Notes under the pieces: generated by a model | What the model was told of the DNA's origin: nothing | The model's input: only the letters and a program-made list of their open reading frames with translations | Database searches by the model: none | Assembly: GCA_902774815.1 (NCBI GenBank) | Contig: CACYJV010000017.1 | Coordinates: forward strand, 1-64,000 | DNA from: an uncultured Prevotellaceae bacterium | Lineage (GTDB): Bacteria; Bacteroidota; Bacteroidia; Bacteroidales; Bacteroidaceae | Reading direction: 5' to 3' | Length of the DNA: 64,000 nt | Position numbers and translations under genes: made by a program | In this document: positions 62,529-64,000 of the stretch, piece after piece | Layout: every line of letters begins with the position of its first letter | Numbering within the stretch: the first letter of the stretch is position 1

Positions 62529-62668
62529 ATCGGAAAGAAATTATCATGAATTACTAGAAATTTCGTTCGGAAATGAGATGTTTTTTATAGGAAATGAATT
62601 AGAACAAATTAGAAAGAATAATATTTCTGGTATAAATTTCTGGCAATTTCTAGTAATTTCTTTCCGAT
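62529..62668. mobile_element. 140-bp derivative of the GxxExxY inverted-repeat element (MITE-like)
   Basis: The left end ATCGGAAAGAAATT and the inverted right end AATTTCTTTCCGAT match the ends of the element at 54786-55349. Both ends keep the 10-10-13 spacing of AGAAATT-like words (left: 62536, 62546, 62556, 62569). The centre has no gene. A -TTTT left flank and ATAA right flank are shared with the larger element. It lies 65 bp upstream of the last GH105 gene. Confidence 0.78.
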
Positions 62669-62733
62669 ATAATTCGAAATTCAGTCGCGGTACAGTTCAA
62701 TTTCATTTCGACAAGATAATAAAAACGAGAATA

Positions 62734-63852
62734 ATGAAAAGAACAATTCTATTAGCTATCAGCATGGCCTGCGCAGTGACGCTGCAGGCTAAGACATGGA
62801 CGGCGCAGGAGGTGCGCGACATTGTTTACAAGGTGAACAACACGTGGCAGATGAACCACGATCAGGAGCGCTCGTTCTGGGACCCCGCCGTTTACCACAC
62901 GGGCAACATGGAGGCCTTCTTCACGTTCGGCAACCTTGCGTGGCTGGAGTATTCCAAGCAGTGGGCCGACCGAAACCTTTGGCAAGGCGCACGCGAGAAA
63001 GACTCGTCGAAATGGCGCTACAAGCAGTATGGCGAATCCATGCAGCACGTGCTCTTTGGCGACTGGCAGATTTGCTTCCAGACCTACCTTGATTTGAACC
63101 AGGTGTTCCCTGCTGACTACAAAGTGGCACGTGCCAAGGAGGTGATGTCGTTCGAGGCCGACTCGAAAGATGCCGATTTCTGGTGGTGGGCCGATGCCCT
63201 TTACATGGTCATGCCTGTCATGACGAAGATGTACTGCCTCACTGGCGATGCGAAATACCTCGACAAGATGTACGAAAACTGGAAGTACGCCAACTCCATC
63301 ATGTACGACGAGGAGACAGGGCTCTACTTCCGCGATGGCAAGTACGTCTATCCGAAGCATACGACGGCGGCAGGCAAGAAGGACTTCTGGGCCCGTGGCG
63401 ACGGCTGGGTGCTGGCTGCGTTTGCCAAAGTGCTGAAGGACCTGCCCAAGAACCATAAGAACCGCAAGGAGTACCTGGCCTTCTACAAGCGTCAGGCCGC
63501 TGCCGTGGCAGCCTGTCAGCAGGCCGAAGGCTATTGGACCCGCTCCATGCTCGACCCCGAACAGGCTCCTGGCCGCGAGACGTCGGGCACGGCCCTGTTC
63601 TGCTATGGACTGCAATGGGGCATCAACAATGGTCTGCTTGACGCGAAGACCTATCAGCCCGTTGCCGATAAGGCATGGGAATACCTCGCCACCATTGCCC
63701 TTCAGCCCGATGGAACAGTGGGCTATGTGCAGCCCATCGGCGAGAAGGCTATCCCCGGACAGGTGGTCAACCAGAAGTCGGTGACCAACTTCGGCACGGG
63801 AGCCTTCCTGCTTGCCGCCTGCGAGTACTACCGCCACCTTAAGGAAAAGTAA
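62734..63852 (+). CDS. GH105 unsaturated rhamnogalacturonyl hydrolase
   Basis: 372 aa from ATG 62734, where a signal peptide begins (MKRTILLAISMACAVTLQA). The longer frame from 62578 runs through the repeat element and is rejected. GH88/GH105 features: AVYHTGNMEAFFTFG, HVLFGDWQICFQTYLDL, WWWADALYMVMPVMTKMY, FWARGDGWVLAAFAKVL, GTGAFLLAACEYYRH. It removes unsaturated uronic acid from lyase products. Unlike the enzyme at 16567, it lacks the LamG domain and the C-terminal tag. Confidence 0.95.
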   Translation: MKRTILLAISMACAVTLQAKTWTAQEVRDIVYKVNNTWQMNHDQERSFWDPAVYHTGNMEAFFTFGNLAWLEYSKQWADRNLWQGAREKDSSKWRYKQYGESMQHVLFGDWQICFQTYLDLNQVFPADYKVARAKEVMSFEADSKDADFWWWADALYMVMPVMTKMYCLTGDAKYLDKMYENWKYANSIMYDEETGLYFRDGKYVYPKHTTAAGKKDFWARGDGWVLAAFAKVLKDLPKNHKNRKEYLAFYKRQAAAVAACQQAEGYWTRSMLDPEQAPGRETSGTALFCYGLQWGINNGLLDAKTYQPVADKAWEYLATIALQPDGTVGYVQPIGEKAIPGQVVNQKSVTNFGTGAFLLAACEYYRHLKEK

Positions 63853-63853
63853 A

Positions 63854-63887
63854 ACCGTAGGGGCAGACTCCCGTGTCTGCCCGCAAA
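63854..63887 (+). repeat. REP-like hairpin, copy B
   Basis: Same sequence as copy A, immediately after the GH105 stop codon. Confidence 0.92.
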
Positions 63888-63930
63888 AGTAAAAAAGAGT
63901 GGTTGCAGAGTTGCTTTCCGATCATCATCT

Positions 63931-63963
63931 CCGTAGGGGCAGACTCCCGTGTCTGCCCGCAAA
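63931..63963 (+). repeat. REP-like hairpin, copy C
   Basis: Identical to copies A and B, 44 bp after copy B in the same orientation. The end of the window (63964-64000) is A-rich with no visible gene. Confidence 0.92.
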
Positions 63964-64000
63964 GGTAAAATCAATTATAAAACCAATAAAAACCAAAGCA

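Noticed and set aside
62578..62733. N-terminal extension of the last GH105 enzyme
   Set aside because: It is encoded by the non-coding repeat element; a normal signal peptide begins at 62734.

Overview
The window looks like a chromosome segment from a member of the Bacteroidota, most likely Prevotellaceae. Supporting signs are SusC/SusD pairs, lipoproteins with Bacteroidota-type lipobox signal peptides, and many promoters of the form TTTG-N19/20-TAnnTTTG. Core genes are also present: murA with the Asp variant, a DUF4290 gene, and the yicC-gmk-nadD order. No phage, plasmid or CRISPR locus is visible.

Layout. 1-440: an inverted-repeat cluster and a tRNA-Met gene. 439-12448: three giant secreted proteins with a shared short C-terminal tag, the first behind an ECF sigma factor gene. 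12554-18603: a very large putative polysaccharide-active enzyme and a LamG-GH105 enzyme. 18701-38061: an eight-gene polysaccharide utilization operon ordered FAS1, SusC, SusD, FAS1, FAS1, FAS1, SusC, SusD and closed by a strong terminator. 38386-40236: a convergent GH16-GH43 fusion enzyme. 40559-47892: a six-gene envelope-modification operon (phosphoethanolamine-transferase-like protein, two acyltransferases, UbiA-type prenyltransferase, HAD phosphatase, polytopic membrane protein). 47896-53785: minus-strand housekeeping genes (rseP, dxr, rimM, murA, DUF4290, tsaB). 53878-56729: yicC-gmk-nadD, interrupted by two small inverted-repeat elements. 56904-60847: a membrane-anchored HTH regulator, a BlaI/M56 pair and a small secreted protein. 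61172-63852: a DUF2264 (GH154-type) enzyme and a second GH105 enzyme.

The carbohydrate genes suggest uptake and trimming of an acidic plant or host glycan. GH105 and DUF2264 proteins handle uronic-acid-bearing ends, and the GH16-GH43 fusion could cut a beta-linked backbone and its side residues. Type II arabinogalactan or rhamnogalacturonan are candidate substrates, by inference only.

The most unusual content is repetitive DNA. (1) A 564-bp element with mirrored ends carries a GxxExxY gene between yicC and gmk, and a 140-bp derivative with the same end architecture lies before the last GH105 gene. (2) A second inverted-repeat element separates gmk and nadD. (3) Two arrays of related 22-bp repeats lie 33 kb apart. 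(4) A roughly 100-bp repeat sits in frame inside two different membrane-enzyme genes. (5) A REP-like hairpin occurs four times. (6) An identical 13-mer lies upstream of two promoters that flank a regulator region.
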